Source of the DNA: Chryseobacterium sp. VAUSW3
GTDB lineage: Bacteria > Bacteroidota > Bacteroidia > Flavobacteriales > Weeksellaceae
NCBI RefSeq assembly: GCF_002205795.1
Contig: NZ_NIUY01000002.1
Span: 496,001-560,000 of the forward strand
Length of the DNA: 64,000 nucleotides
Direction of reading: 5' to 3'
Position numbers and translations under genes: made by a program. Under the pieces are notes generated by a model, which did not search any database, had not been told where the DNA came from, and was given only the letters and a program-made list of their open reading frames with translations. This document shows, piece by piece, positions 40,651 through 48,343 of the stretch. Numbering within the stretch: position 1 is the stretch's first letter; every line of letters begins with the position of its first letter.

Positions 40651-42101
40651 TAATATCCTGGATTTTGGGTAAGGTTAGGATTATTATCAATCTGGGACTG
40701 TGGAATTGGCCAGAGTAAACGCTGCTGGGTTAAATTTCCTGCGAAACTTAAGATGTTTCCGTTCCCGTCTTTACGGTTTTTCAGAATTTCCAGAGCTTTG
40801 CCGGTTCTTTTAAGATCAAACCAACGCTGACCTTCGAAAGCAAGCTCCAGTTTACGTTCGTGTAAGATTTTATTGATGCCGTCTTCAAGACCTGAAATGT
40901 TGATATTTCCTAGTCCAGCTCTGTTTCTTACCTGGTTTACCAATGCTGCAGCTCCGGTGTAATCACCCAATCTTACTTTTGCTTCTGCTCTCAGTAACAA
41001 CAGATCCGCATATCTTAGGATGTAAATATTCTGGTTTCCGGTGGTATCTCTCTGTTTCCACGCAAACGGATAATTGCTGCTCGGCCAGTAACTGTCGGCC
41101 CAGCCTACTGCCTGAAACTTTACCGAAGAAGTTTTTCTCACAGTATCTCCCTCATCATTAAAGGCTTTTACCAGGTCATTGGATGGAGTGTTGAATTTTT
41201 TCCAGTCGTCACCGGTGAACATAAATACACCCCACCACCAGATGCTGCCGCCATTTCCGTTGATTTCGAAAATAGATTCGGCATTAGCAGTATGATTACC
41301 GTCGAATAAATGATCATAATTCGGTAAAAGGCTGTAGCCCTGACCCATCAGTTGATCTGTGTACTCGACGACTTTTGCGTAATCAGGAACTGGTTTTGTG
41401 GCGTGTACCTGTGCCAATAAAGCCAGAGCAGCACCCTTAGTCACTTTAAATTTGTCTGCGTTACCTGGCAAAGCTGGCAGTGCTCCTTCCAGATCCGACA
41501 GAATAAGCGCATATACATCGCTCACCGGTTTTCTTGCCGGATAAACCTGCGCATAAACTTCATCGAAAGTTTCGGAAGTAACGCCTATGACCGCTTTAGT
41601 AACTAACGGAATATCACCCCAAAGCTGAACTGCGTGGAAGTAATAAAGTGCTCTCATCGTTGCTGCTTCGGCTTTCATTTGTGCTTTTCGGGAGGCAGTA
41701 AGTGCGGGATCTGGTACATTATCTACATAATTCAGGATCTTGTTACAATCGTTGATCAGACCATACAGATAATTCCAGTCGCGATTTACATTGTTGTTCG
41801 TGGCCATAATACGGTATTCTGCCTGCTGAATATTCTGCGGATTGTCTCCACCTACATAAGCAACATCTGACTGGGCATCACCATTGAAAAAATAATCCAG
41901 CTGCCAGTATTCGCTGCCTAAGCCGTTATAAAGCGTTTTCATTAAATCCTCTGCTTCAGCTGCTGTTTTGTAAGGCGTATCACTTAATTCTATAGCACGG
42001 TCTGTTATCGGTTCGGTATCCAGATAATCTGAGCAGGAAGTAGTTCCGAAGGCAAGACAGGTTCCTAATAATAGATAAAATATGGTGTTATTAAGTTTCA
42101 T
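40650..42101 (-). CDS. SusD/RagB-family glycan-binding lipoprotein
   Basis: 483 residues with a lipobox at GTTSC (C23), followed by 'SDYLDTEPITDRAIE' as in SusD homologues. Helical TPR-like body with 'ATMRALYYFHAVQLWGDIPLVTK', and the C-terminal block 'DLLLLRAEAKVRLGDYTGAAAL' to 'LELAFEGQRWFDLKRTGKA' and a closing 'NPNLTQNPGY'. It forms the lid over the SusC channel at the cell surface and binds the oligosaccharide before import. It starts 17 bp after susC. Confidence 0.97.
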   Translation of the reverse strand: MKLNNTIFYLLLGTCLAFGTTSCSDYLDTEPITDRAIELSDTPYKTAAEAEDLMKTLYNGLGSEYWQLDYFFNGDAQSDVAYVGGDNPQNIQQAEYRIMATNNNVNRDWNYLYGLINDCNKILNYVDNVPDPALTASRKAQMKAEAATMRALYYFHAVQLWGDIPLVTKAVIGVTSETFDEVYAQVYPARKPVSDVYALILSDLEGALPALPGNADKFKVTKGAALALLAQVHATKPVPDYAKVVEYTDQLMGQGYSLLPNYDHLFDGNHTANAESIFEINGNGGSIWWWGVFMFTGDDWKKFNTPSNDLVKAFNDEGDTVRKTSSVKFQAVGWADSYWPSSNYPFAWKQRDTTGNQNIYILRYADLLLLRAEAKVRLGDYTGAAALVNQVRNRAGLGNINISGLEDGINKILHERKLELAFEGQRWFDLKRTGKALEILKNRKDGNGNILSFAGNLTQQRLLWPIPQSQIDNNPNLTQNPGY

Positions 42102-42118
42102 TGTGTAAATATTAATAA

Positions 42119-44881
42119 TTAAAAATTAGCTTTAAGTCCTAAAATTACTGTTCTTACTTGCGGATAGGTTCCGTAATCGATTCCCAGAACACCGTTTGTT
42201 GTAGCAAATGCATTCACTTCCGGATCGAAACCTGAATAATCGGTCCATGTAACCAGATTTTGTCCGGTAACATATACATTTAGTTTATTAAGACCTTTAA
42301 AAGGATTATTGAAGTTGTACCCCAGTGTGGCCGCTTTCAGTTTAATAAACGATCCGTCTTCGATAAAGCGGTCTGAAATTACCATAGCTGAAGAGGAATT
42401 TGCTCTTGGAACATTTGTAATCTGCCCTGGCGTTGTCCATCTGTTTAAAACAACTGTAGACTGGTTTTTGAAATCATTCATTAATTCTAGCTCAAACCTT
42501 GATGCATTGTAGATATCGTTTCCTTGAGAACCGGTAATCTGCACGTCCATGTACCAGTTTTTGTAGGTGAAATTATTTGTAAAACCGAAAGTAAAATCCG
42601 GGTTCGGATCACCGATAAAAGTTCTGTCGGCGGTATTAAATTCACCGTTTCCATCAAGATCTTTGTATACAATATCTCCCGTTTGAGGATTTACCCCTTC
42701 CATTTGATAGCCAAAGAAAGAGCCTATGGGCTGGCCTGCAGAAAAACGAACCAAATCACCCATTCCCTCAATACCAATCCTGTCGATATTCGGCATATAA
42801 GCTAAGCTGTTGATATTACTTTTGTTAAATGAAATATTAAAATTCGTATTCCAGGTAAAATCGTCCCGCTTAATGTTGATGGTATTTAAGGTAAGCTCCA
42901 GACCTTTATTTTCCATTGAACCTACATTTCTCAGAATATTGCCGATTTGTCCCATTTTAATCGGCATAATGAGATCATCTGTAGTTCTTTTATAAATATC
43001 AGCAGTTAATCTGATGCGGTTATTTACAAAACCTAAATCGAGACCGAAATTGGTATCTGTCGTTACTTCCCAACCGATATCACTACTCCACTGGTAAGTA
43101 GACCAGGTACCATTTTCGCCAGCTTGGTTCAGTCTTTCAAGGTTGTAATGCGCATAAGGAGGTATTCCTGAGGCGTTACCTGTTTTACCCCAGCCTCCTC
43201 TAATTTTTAATTCAGAAATTACTTTACTGTCTGCAAGGAAATCTTCGTTAGCAACATTCCAGGAAGCAGAAACTCCAGGGAAGAATCCCCATTTCTTATT
43301 ATCGGCAAGAGCAGAACTGCCGTTGTAGCGGAATACGCCCATTACTGTATATTTGCCATTCAGCGTATACAAGGCTCTTCCGAAATATGAAAGTTCTCTT
43401 AAAATTTCTTTTCTGAAGATTTCATTTGGATTTTCGGAAAGTTCGTAAATAAATTCTCTTAAATCCTGTGGGAAGCGGTTACCCCAATAATATTGCCCTT
43501 GTACATTTCGTTCATGCAACTGAAAACCTCCCAATAAATTTAAGTCGTGAGCATCAGACTTAATAGTGTAATTCAACGTGTTTTCAAAATTAAAGTCTTG
43601 GAAAAGATTAAAGGTTTGGCTTCCCGTACCTCTTTCCTGGCGGCCGTAAACAGATCTGAAAGGATCAATAAACCTGTCGTTTACACTGTCGATCACATCA
43701 AGAGAAACGCTGGGTTTCCATACAAGATTCTTTAAAATATTCACATCAAGTCCCAGATTCGATAAAAACCTGTGAGTATTTGTATTATCCAACCCTCTGT
43801 ACTGAAAAGCTACGGGATTTTCCCAACCTGCTGTAAACGGATTCATGGCAAACTGCCCGTCCTTGTATCCATCGATATAATTTCCGTCGGCATCTGTTTC
43901 TCTTACTTTCAACTGATTAGCGTAGGCAGGCATAAAGGTGGGTGTAGTTAAAGTACTTAAAATAACCCCAGCTCTTGCTCCTGCAGCGTTATCGTTTGTG
44001 TTTTTGAGTTTTGTATTGATGTAATTTAAGCTGGCGTGTACTTTCAGCCAACTGGCTATTTTAGAATCTAAATTAATTTTGGCAGAAACCCTGTCGAATC
44101 TGGAAGGATCTACAATCCCATCAATTCCCTGATAGCCTAAAGCGGTATACGTTCTCAAATTTTCATCACCAAATGAATAATTGACGTTATAATTCTGGTC
44201 AAAACCTGTTCGGAAAACTTCGCTTCTCCAGTCGGTATTAATTCCTGCATATCTTGGATTGTCTATTGTAGCCACATACGCAGGATTAATTTCGTTCATC
44301 AAAGCTCTATACTGTTCCGGATTCAGTACATCTACGTTATTAGCAGCCTTTGAAACACCCCAATACGCGTTGAAATTAAGTTGAGGCTTGTCGTTTTTTG
44401 CTCTTTTTGTAGTAATAATAACAACTCCGGAAGAACCGTTGATTCCATAAATAGCGGCAGATGTAGCATCTTTAAGAATCGTTAAATCCACAATATCATC
44501 CGGGTTAATACCACTAATGTCGTTGGTTTGTATTCCATCAACCACGTAAAGCGGATTTACACCAGAGGAAATGGAGTTGTTACCACGAATTTTTACATTC
44601 AAAGACTGGCCGGGTTTACCGGAGTTCTGAATTACATTTACACCGGCAGCATTTCCCTGTAAGGCCTGGCCAACATCGTAAATCGGGCGATTCTCAAAAA
44701 CATCAGCTTTAATGTTCTCAATAGCACTGGTTGCGTTTTTCTTTTTCACAGATCCATAGCCAATCACCACTACTTCTTCAATCTTCTTTTCTTTCAAAGA
44801 ATCTGTAACCTGGGCGTTAACTCCAACAGTGAAATAAAGAACGGCGATTAACCCGAGACTTTTAGAATAATTTAAATTCAT
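42119..44881 (-). CDS. SusC/RagA-family TonB-dependent glycan transporter
   Basis: 920 residues. After the signal peptide comes directly the TonB-box region 'KKIEEVVVIGYGSVKKK' and the plug with 'GKPGQSLNVKIRGNNSIS', 'NPLYVVDGIQTND' and 'ILKDATSAAIYG'. The carboxypeptidase-like N-terminal extension found in most SusC proteins is absent. The barrel follows to the final 'VRTVILGLKANF' with terminal Phe. With SusD it imports oligosaccharides across the outer membrane. First gene of the leftward locus; a palindrome lies on its leader. Confidence 0.97.
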   Translation of the reverse strand: MNLNYSKSLGLIAVLYFTVGVNAQVTDSLKEKKIEEVVVIGYGSVKKKNATSAIENIKADVFENRPIYDVGQALQGNAAGVNVIQNSGKPGQSLNVKIRGNNSISSGVNPLYVVDGIQTNDISGINPDDIVDLTILKDATSAAIYGINGSSGVVIITTKRAKNDKPQLNFNAYWGVSKAANNVDVLNPEQYRALMNEINPAYVATIDNPRYAGINTDWRSEVFRTGFDQNYNVNYSFGDENLRTYTALGYQGIDGIVDPSRFDRVSAKINLDSKIASWLKVHASLNYINTKLKNTNDNAAGARAGVILSTLTTPTFMPAYANQLKVRETDADGNYIDGYKDGQFAMNPFTAGWENPVAFQYRGLDNTNTHRFLSNLGLDVNILKNLVWKPSVSLDVIDSVNDRFIDPFRSVYGRQERGTGSQTFNLFQDFNFENTLNYTIKSDAHDLNLLGGFQLHERNVQGQYYWGNRFPQDLREFIYELSENPNEIFRKEILRELSYFGRALYTLNGKYTVMGVFRYNGSSALADNKKWGFFPGVSASWNVANEDFLADSKVISELKIRGGWGKTGNASGIPPYAHYNLERLNQAGENGTWSTYQWSSDIGWEVTTDTNFGLDLGFVNNRIRLTADIYKRTTDDLIMPIKMGQIGNILRNVGSMENKGLELTLNTINIKRDDFTWNTNFNISFNKSNINSLAYMPNIDRIGIEGMGDLVRFSAGQPIGSFFGYQMEGVNPQTGDIVYKDLDGNGEFNTADRTFIGDPNPDFTFGFTNNFTYKNWYMDVQITGSQGNDIYNASRFELELMNDFKNQSTVVLNRWTTPGQITNVPRANSSSAMVISDRFIEDGSFIKLKAATLGYNFNNPFKGLNKLNVYVTGQNLVTWTDYSGFDPEVNAFATTNGVLGIDYGTYPQVRTVILGLKANF

Positions 44882-44899
44882 TTTATATAGTTTTTGTTA

Positions 44900-44912
44900 T
44901 CTCAATTTGAGA
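44900..44912. promoter_or_regulatory. Palindromic operator of the SusCD locus
   Basis: TCTCAA-T-TTGAGA, perfect 6-bp arms, with two further symmetric pairs outside. It lies 18 bp before the susC ATG at the expected transcription start, the place for a repressor. The adjacent NrtR-type regulator is the likely protein. Confidence 0.6.
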
Positions 44913-44915
44913 CAA

Positions 44916-44923
44916 TAAATGTA
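44916..44923 (-). promoter_or_regulatory. Probable -7 box (TACATTTA) of susC
   Basis: Minus strand, one mismatch to TAnnTTTG in the last base, 34 bp before the ATG. Confidence 0.5.
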
Positions 44924-45008
44924 TACTTTTTTTTAATACAATAATTATTTTTTTAATTTATTTCAATTTTTCTCCTATTTTTGAGGCTTTAAATACTTAA
45001 TTTTTGTT

Positions 45009-45036
45009 AAAAATTAGTTTCAGGAAGCTAATTTTT
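45009..45036. repeat. Inverted repeat between susC and the MFS gene
   Basis: AAAAATTAG / CTAATTTTT, perfect 9-bp arms with a 10-base centre, about 50 bp before the MFS start codon. Could be a hairpin in the leader or a second regulator site; the sequence differs from the palindrome at 44900. Confidence 0.5.
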
Positions 45037-45083
45037 CTTCCCGAAATATTAACTCAGCAATAAAAAATCTGTTTTTTTTAAAT

Positions 45084-46277
45084 ATGATTCAGAATTACTC
45101 CAGGATTGCACTTCCTCTTAAAATCAGTTTTCTAGTCTTCTCGATGGTTCTCAACTGTATGGGAGTGATTATTCTGCAACTCTCAGCAACGAATATTTCT
45201 TATACTAATCTGGGATTTCTCGAGGCTTTTAAGGATTTACCAATAGCGATCTTCTCACTGTTCGCCGCAACTTTTATCAACCGTTTCGGCAGCAAAACTT
45301 CTTTAATTTTTTCACTTTTAATTGTAGCCATTTGTTGTATCTTACTGCCGTTTGTAGGAGGTTTTTGGTTTTTTAAACTCTGGTTCGCAATTATGGGAAT
45401 CTGCTTTTCGGTGGCTAAAATTTCGGTTTACGGTATTTTAAGAAACAATATTTTACAGGAGATTCCGCTTGCGAAAGTCATGAGCAGTGTGGAAGCCTCG
45501 TTTATGATCGGAATATTTGTAGTAAATATGGGTTTTGGCTGGCTTATCTCCAGCACATATTCAGAATACTGGAAGTTCGGATTCTGGATTATTTCTTTAT
45601 TAGCTTTGGCCAATGTTTTTCTGCTGATGAAGACAGAAGTCTTACCGGATGCTGAACATTCACAGATATTTTATTTTAGTGAAATTACAGGATTCTTCAA
45701 CCGCAAATATTTTCTCTTCTTTCTTATTATTTTTTCTATTGTTTTTATTGAGCAGAATTTTAATTCCTGGCTCCCCTCTTTCTACAAAAAACATCTGAAT
45801 GTAAATTCTTTTTTTGCCCTGCAGGCCTCGGCGTTTCTGGCACTTTTTTCTTACGTAGGAAGAATTGTAACTGCAAGAATTATTCAGCATTTTTCTTTGG
45901 CAAGATATTTTATTGGCTGTACCATAGCCATTCTTCTGATGCTTTTCTTATTCCAAACGCTGGTTACAAATGGTTATCTGCAGATTACGCTCTTTATTTT
46001 CCCATTGATAGGATTGTTTCTTTCACCACTTTATCCTGTCATCAGTTCTCAATCGATTAACCACATCCGTAAGGCAGAAATACATCTTTTTACCAGTCTT
46101 ATTGTAATTTTTTCGTCATTGGGAAGTTCTGTCGGGTCCGTTATTATGTCGTATGTATTTCAGTTTGAGTACGGTGGATATTACGCGCTCTTTATTTCGG
46201 GGGCTGTCATTGTTTTATTATTATTAAGTTTTATTTATTTCAGGTCTTATGTCTCAAAAAAAGAAAATAATTACTAG
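45084..46277 (+). CDS. MFS transporter, probable sugar uptake
   Basis: 397 residues with 12 hydrophobic helices. Typical MFS positions: 'NRFGSKTSL' in the loop after helix 2, and 'VGRIVTARIIQHFS' in the second half. It is divergent from the SusCD locus and stands 11 bp ahead of a NrtR-type regulator. The most likely role is to carry the released mono- or disaccharide across the inner membrane. The family includes many other substrates, so this rests on position. Confidence 0.82.
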   Translation: MIQNYSRIALPLKISFLVFSMVLNCMGVIILQLSATNISYTNLGFLEAFKDLPIAIFSLFAATFINRFGSKTSLIFSLLIVAICCILLPFVGGFWFFKLWFAIMGICFSVAKISVYGILRNNILQEIPLAKVMSSVEASFMIGIFVVNMGFGWLISSTYSEYWKFGFWIISLLALANVFLLMKTEVLPDAEHSQIFYFSEITGFFNRKYFLFFLIIFSIVFIEQNFNSWLPSFYKKHLNVNSFFALQASAFLALFSYVGRIVTARIIQHFSLARYFIGCTIAILLMLFLFQTLVTNGYLQITLFIFPLIGLFLSPLYPVISSQSINHIRKAEIHLFTSLIVIFSSLGSSVGSVIMSYVFQFEYGGYYALFISGAVIVLLLLSFIYFRSYVSKKENNY

Positions 46278-46288
46278 TTTTGTTAGAT

Positions 46289-47032
46289 ATGAAAGTAGAC
46301 GACTCAAAAAATAAGCAGAATTTACAGGAGCTCATCGATACCAGAGACTTTGTAGAACATATTTCGGTGGATTGTGTAATCTTTGGATTTCATCACGATA
46401 TTCTGAAAGTTTTACTGCTAAAATATCACGATTTAGATCTTTGGTCTTTGCCGGGCGGATTTGTCTTTAATGATGAAGATCTTCGCGAAGCTGCTTGCCG
46501 TGTGCTTTATGAACGAACTCACCTCTCGGATATTTTTTTAGAACAGTTTCACACTTTCGGCCGCAAAAACCGAACGGAGAATAATGTTCACCAGATTCTA
46601 CTGAAGAATAAAAACATCGACGTTCCGCCAGATCACTGGATTTTTCAGCGTTTTATCACGGTAGGATACTGCAGTCTCATCGATTTTTCATTGGTCGATA
46701 CTTTTCCCGATGCTTTCAACGAAACATGCGCATGGTTCGAAGTAAATAAACTTCCGAAAATGGCTTTCGATCACGAAAGAATTATCAACTGCGGTTTAGA
46801 GCATATCCGTAAAAATATCGACACCCAAATTGTCGCCAGTAATCTGCTGCCCGAAAAATTTACCATGAAGGAACTCCAAACCGTGTATGAAACTGTGCTT
46901 GATGAAAAATTCCGCAGAAATAATTTTCAGCGTAAAATCTTGGCCCTTAACTCATTGGAACGACTCGAGAAATTTTTCGATGGCTCTGCCAATAAAGCAC
47001 CGTATCTCTACAAGTTTGCCGACAAAAAATAA
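46289..47032 (+). CDS. NrtR-type transcriptional regulator (Nudix-like plus winged helix)
   Basis: 247 residues. The N-terminal part is a Nudix fold ('VDCVIFGFHHDILKVLLLKY', 'WSLPGGFVFNDEDLREAACR') whose Nudix box is degenerate ('ACRVLYERTH' instead of REUXEE), as in the non-enzymatic NrtR/AraR regulators. The C-terminal region 'EKFTMKELQTVYETVLDEKF' to 'NFQRKILA' is the winged helix that binds DNA. The family is known in Bacteroidota as sugar-responsive repressors. The ATG at 46289 is preferred to the TTG at 46280. It probably controls the SusCD locus and its own operon. Confidence 0.85.
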   Translation: MKVDDSKNKQNLQELIDTRDFVEHISVDCVIFGFHHDILKVLLLKYHDLDLWSLPGGFVFNDEDLREAACRVLYERTHLSDIFLEQFHTFGRKNRTENNVHQILLKNKNIDVPPDHWIFQRFITVGYCSLIDFSLVDTFPDAFNETCAWFEVNKLPKMAFDHERIINCGLEHIRKNIDTQIVASNLLPEKFTMKELQTVYETVLDEKFRRNNFQRKILALNSLERLEKFFDGSANKAPYLYKFADKK

Positions 47033-47109
47033 ATATTAAACCGCTTATTTTTTGCCGAAAGATTTCCTCACCTTTGCGAAAAATCCTAATTTAGGCAAAA
47101 CTAAAAATT

Positions 47110-48291
47110 ATGTCATACTACCCGCTTACAACCATTCCGGATTATTATTTAATGGATGATCTTTTGACTGATGAACACAAATTAATCCGGCAATCCGTGA
47201 GAGATTGGGTTGAAAGTTTTGTGATGCCGAAAATAGATGAGGCAGCACAAAATCATACCGATATTCCTAATCTAATGAAGGAATTGGGGAAAATCGGTGC
47301 CCTTGGACCGTATATTCCTGAAGAATACGGCGGCTCCGGACTCGATCAGATTTCCTACGGAATTATCATGCAGGAACTCGAAAGAGGTGATTCTGCAGTT
47401 CGTTCTGCCGCTTCTGTACAAAGTTCACTGGTAATGTTCCCGATTAACGAATATGGTTCTGAGGAACAAAAACATAAATATTTACCACACCTGGCTTCAG
47501 GAGAAATGATCGGGGCATTCGGTCTTACCGAACCTAATCACGGTTCTGATCCAGGTTCTATGGAAACGCATTTTGAAGATAAAGGCGACCATTATTTGCT
47601 GAACGGCGCAAAAATGTGGATTACCAACGCGCCGCTTTGCGATATTGCAGTAGTTTGGGCAAAAAATGAAGAAGGAAAAGTTCAGGGACTGATTGTTGAA
47701 CGTGCCTTCGAAGGCTTTACAACTCCCGAAACTCATAATAAATGGAGCCTTCGGGCTTCAAAAACCGGTGAGCTGGTTTTCAACAATGTAAAAGTTCCTA
47801 AAGAAAATTTATTACCTAAAGTGGTGGGATTAAAAGGTCCGCTCTCCTGTTTAAATTCTGCACGTTACGGAATTTCGTGGGGCGTAATCGGCGCTGCAAT
47901 CGACTGTTACTGCACCGCACTTCAGTATACCAAAGAAAGAAAACAGTTCGGAAAACCTATTGCTTCATTCCAGTTACAGCAGAAAAAAATTGCTGAATTC
48001 TTAACAGAAATTACCAAAGCACAGTTACTTTGCCTTCAGTTAGGAAACCTTAAAAATGCGCATAAAGCAAGCCCGGCACAAATTTCAATGGCGAAAAGAA
48101 ACAATGTGAAAATGGCGATTGATATTGCCAGAGAATCCCGACAAATGCTTGGCGGAATGGGAATCATGGGCGAATTCCCAATGATGCGTCATGCCGCGAA
48201 TTTAGAATCGGTTATTACTTATGAAGGTACGCACGATATCCATTTGCTGATCACTGGCATGGATGTCACAGGAATCAACGCTTTCGGATAG
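47110..48291 (+). CDS. gcdH: Acyl-CoA dehydrogenase, glutaryl-CoA dehydrogenase type
   Basis: 393 residues. FAD-linked dehydrogenase; the catalytic base is E372 in 'ITYEGTHDIH', the position and motif of glutaryl-CoA dehydrogenase. 'GAFGLTEPNHGSDPGSMET', 'MWITNAPLCDIAVVWAK' and 'SARYGISWGVIGAA' also follow that branch. It would convert glutaryl-CoA to crotonyl-CoA with loss of CO2 in lysine and tryptophan breakdown. A single gene with a strong terminator behind it. Confidence 0.9.
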   Translation: MSYYPLTTIPDYYLMDDLLTDEHKLIRQSVRDWVESFVMPKIDEAAQNHTDIPNLMKELGKIGALGPYIPEEYGGSGLDQISYGIIMQELERGDSAVRSAASVQSSLVMFPINEYGSEEQKHKYLPHLASGEMIGAFGLTEPNHGSDPGSMETHFEDKGDHYLLNGAKMWITNAPLCDIAVVWAKNEEGKVQGLIVERAFEGFTTPETHNKWSLRASKTGELVFNNVKVPKENLLPKVVGLKGPLSCLNSARYGISWGVIGAAIDCYCTALQYTKERKQFGKPIASFQLQQKKIAEFLTEITKAQLLCLQLGNLKNAHKASPAQISMAKRNNVKMAIDIARESRQMLGGMGIMGEFPMMRHAANLESVITYEGTHDIHLLITGMDVTGINAFG

Positions 48292-48311
48292 AAAATATTT
48301 CTTTACCATAC

Positions 48312-48341
48312 AAAAAGCCTTCAGGAATCTGAAGGCTTTTT
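48312..48341. terminator. Bidirectional terminator, gcdH / AddB-like
   Basis: Perfect 13-bp arms (AAAAAGCCTTCAG / CTGAAGGCTTTTT) with loop GAAT. Confidence 0.92.
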
Positions 48342-48343
48342 CG

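Noticed and set aside
46280-47032. TTG start for the NrtR-type gene
   Set aside because: An ATG lies 9 bases further on with a normal gap to the preceding stop.
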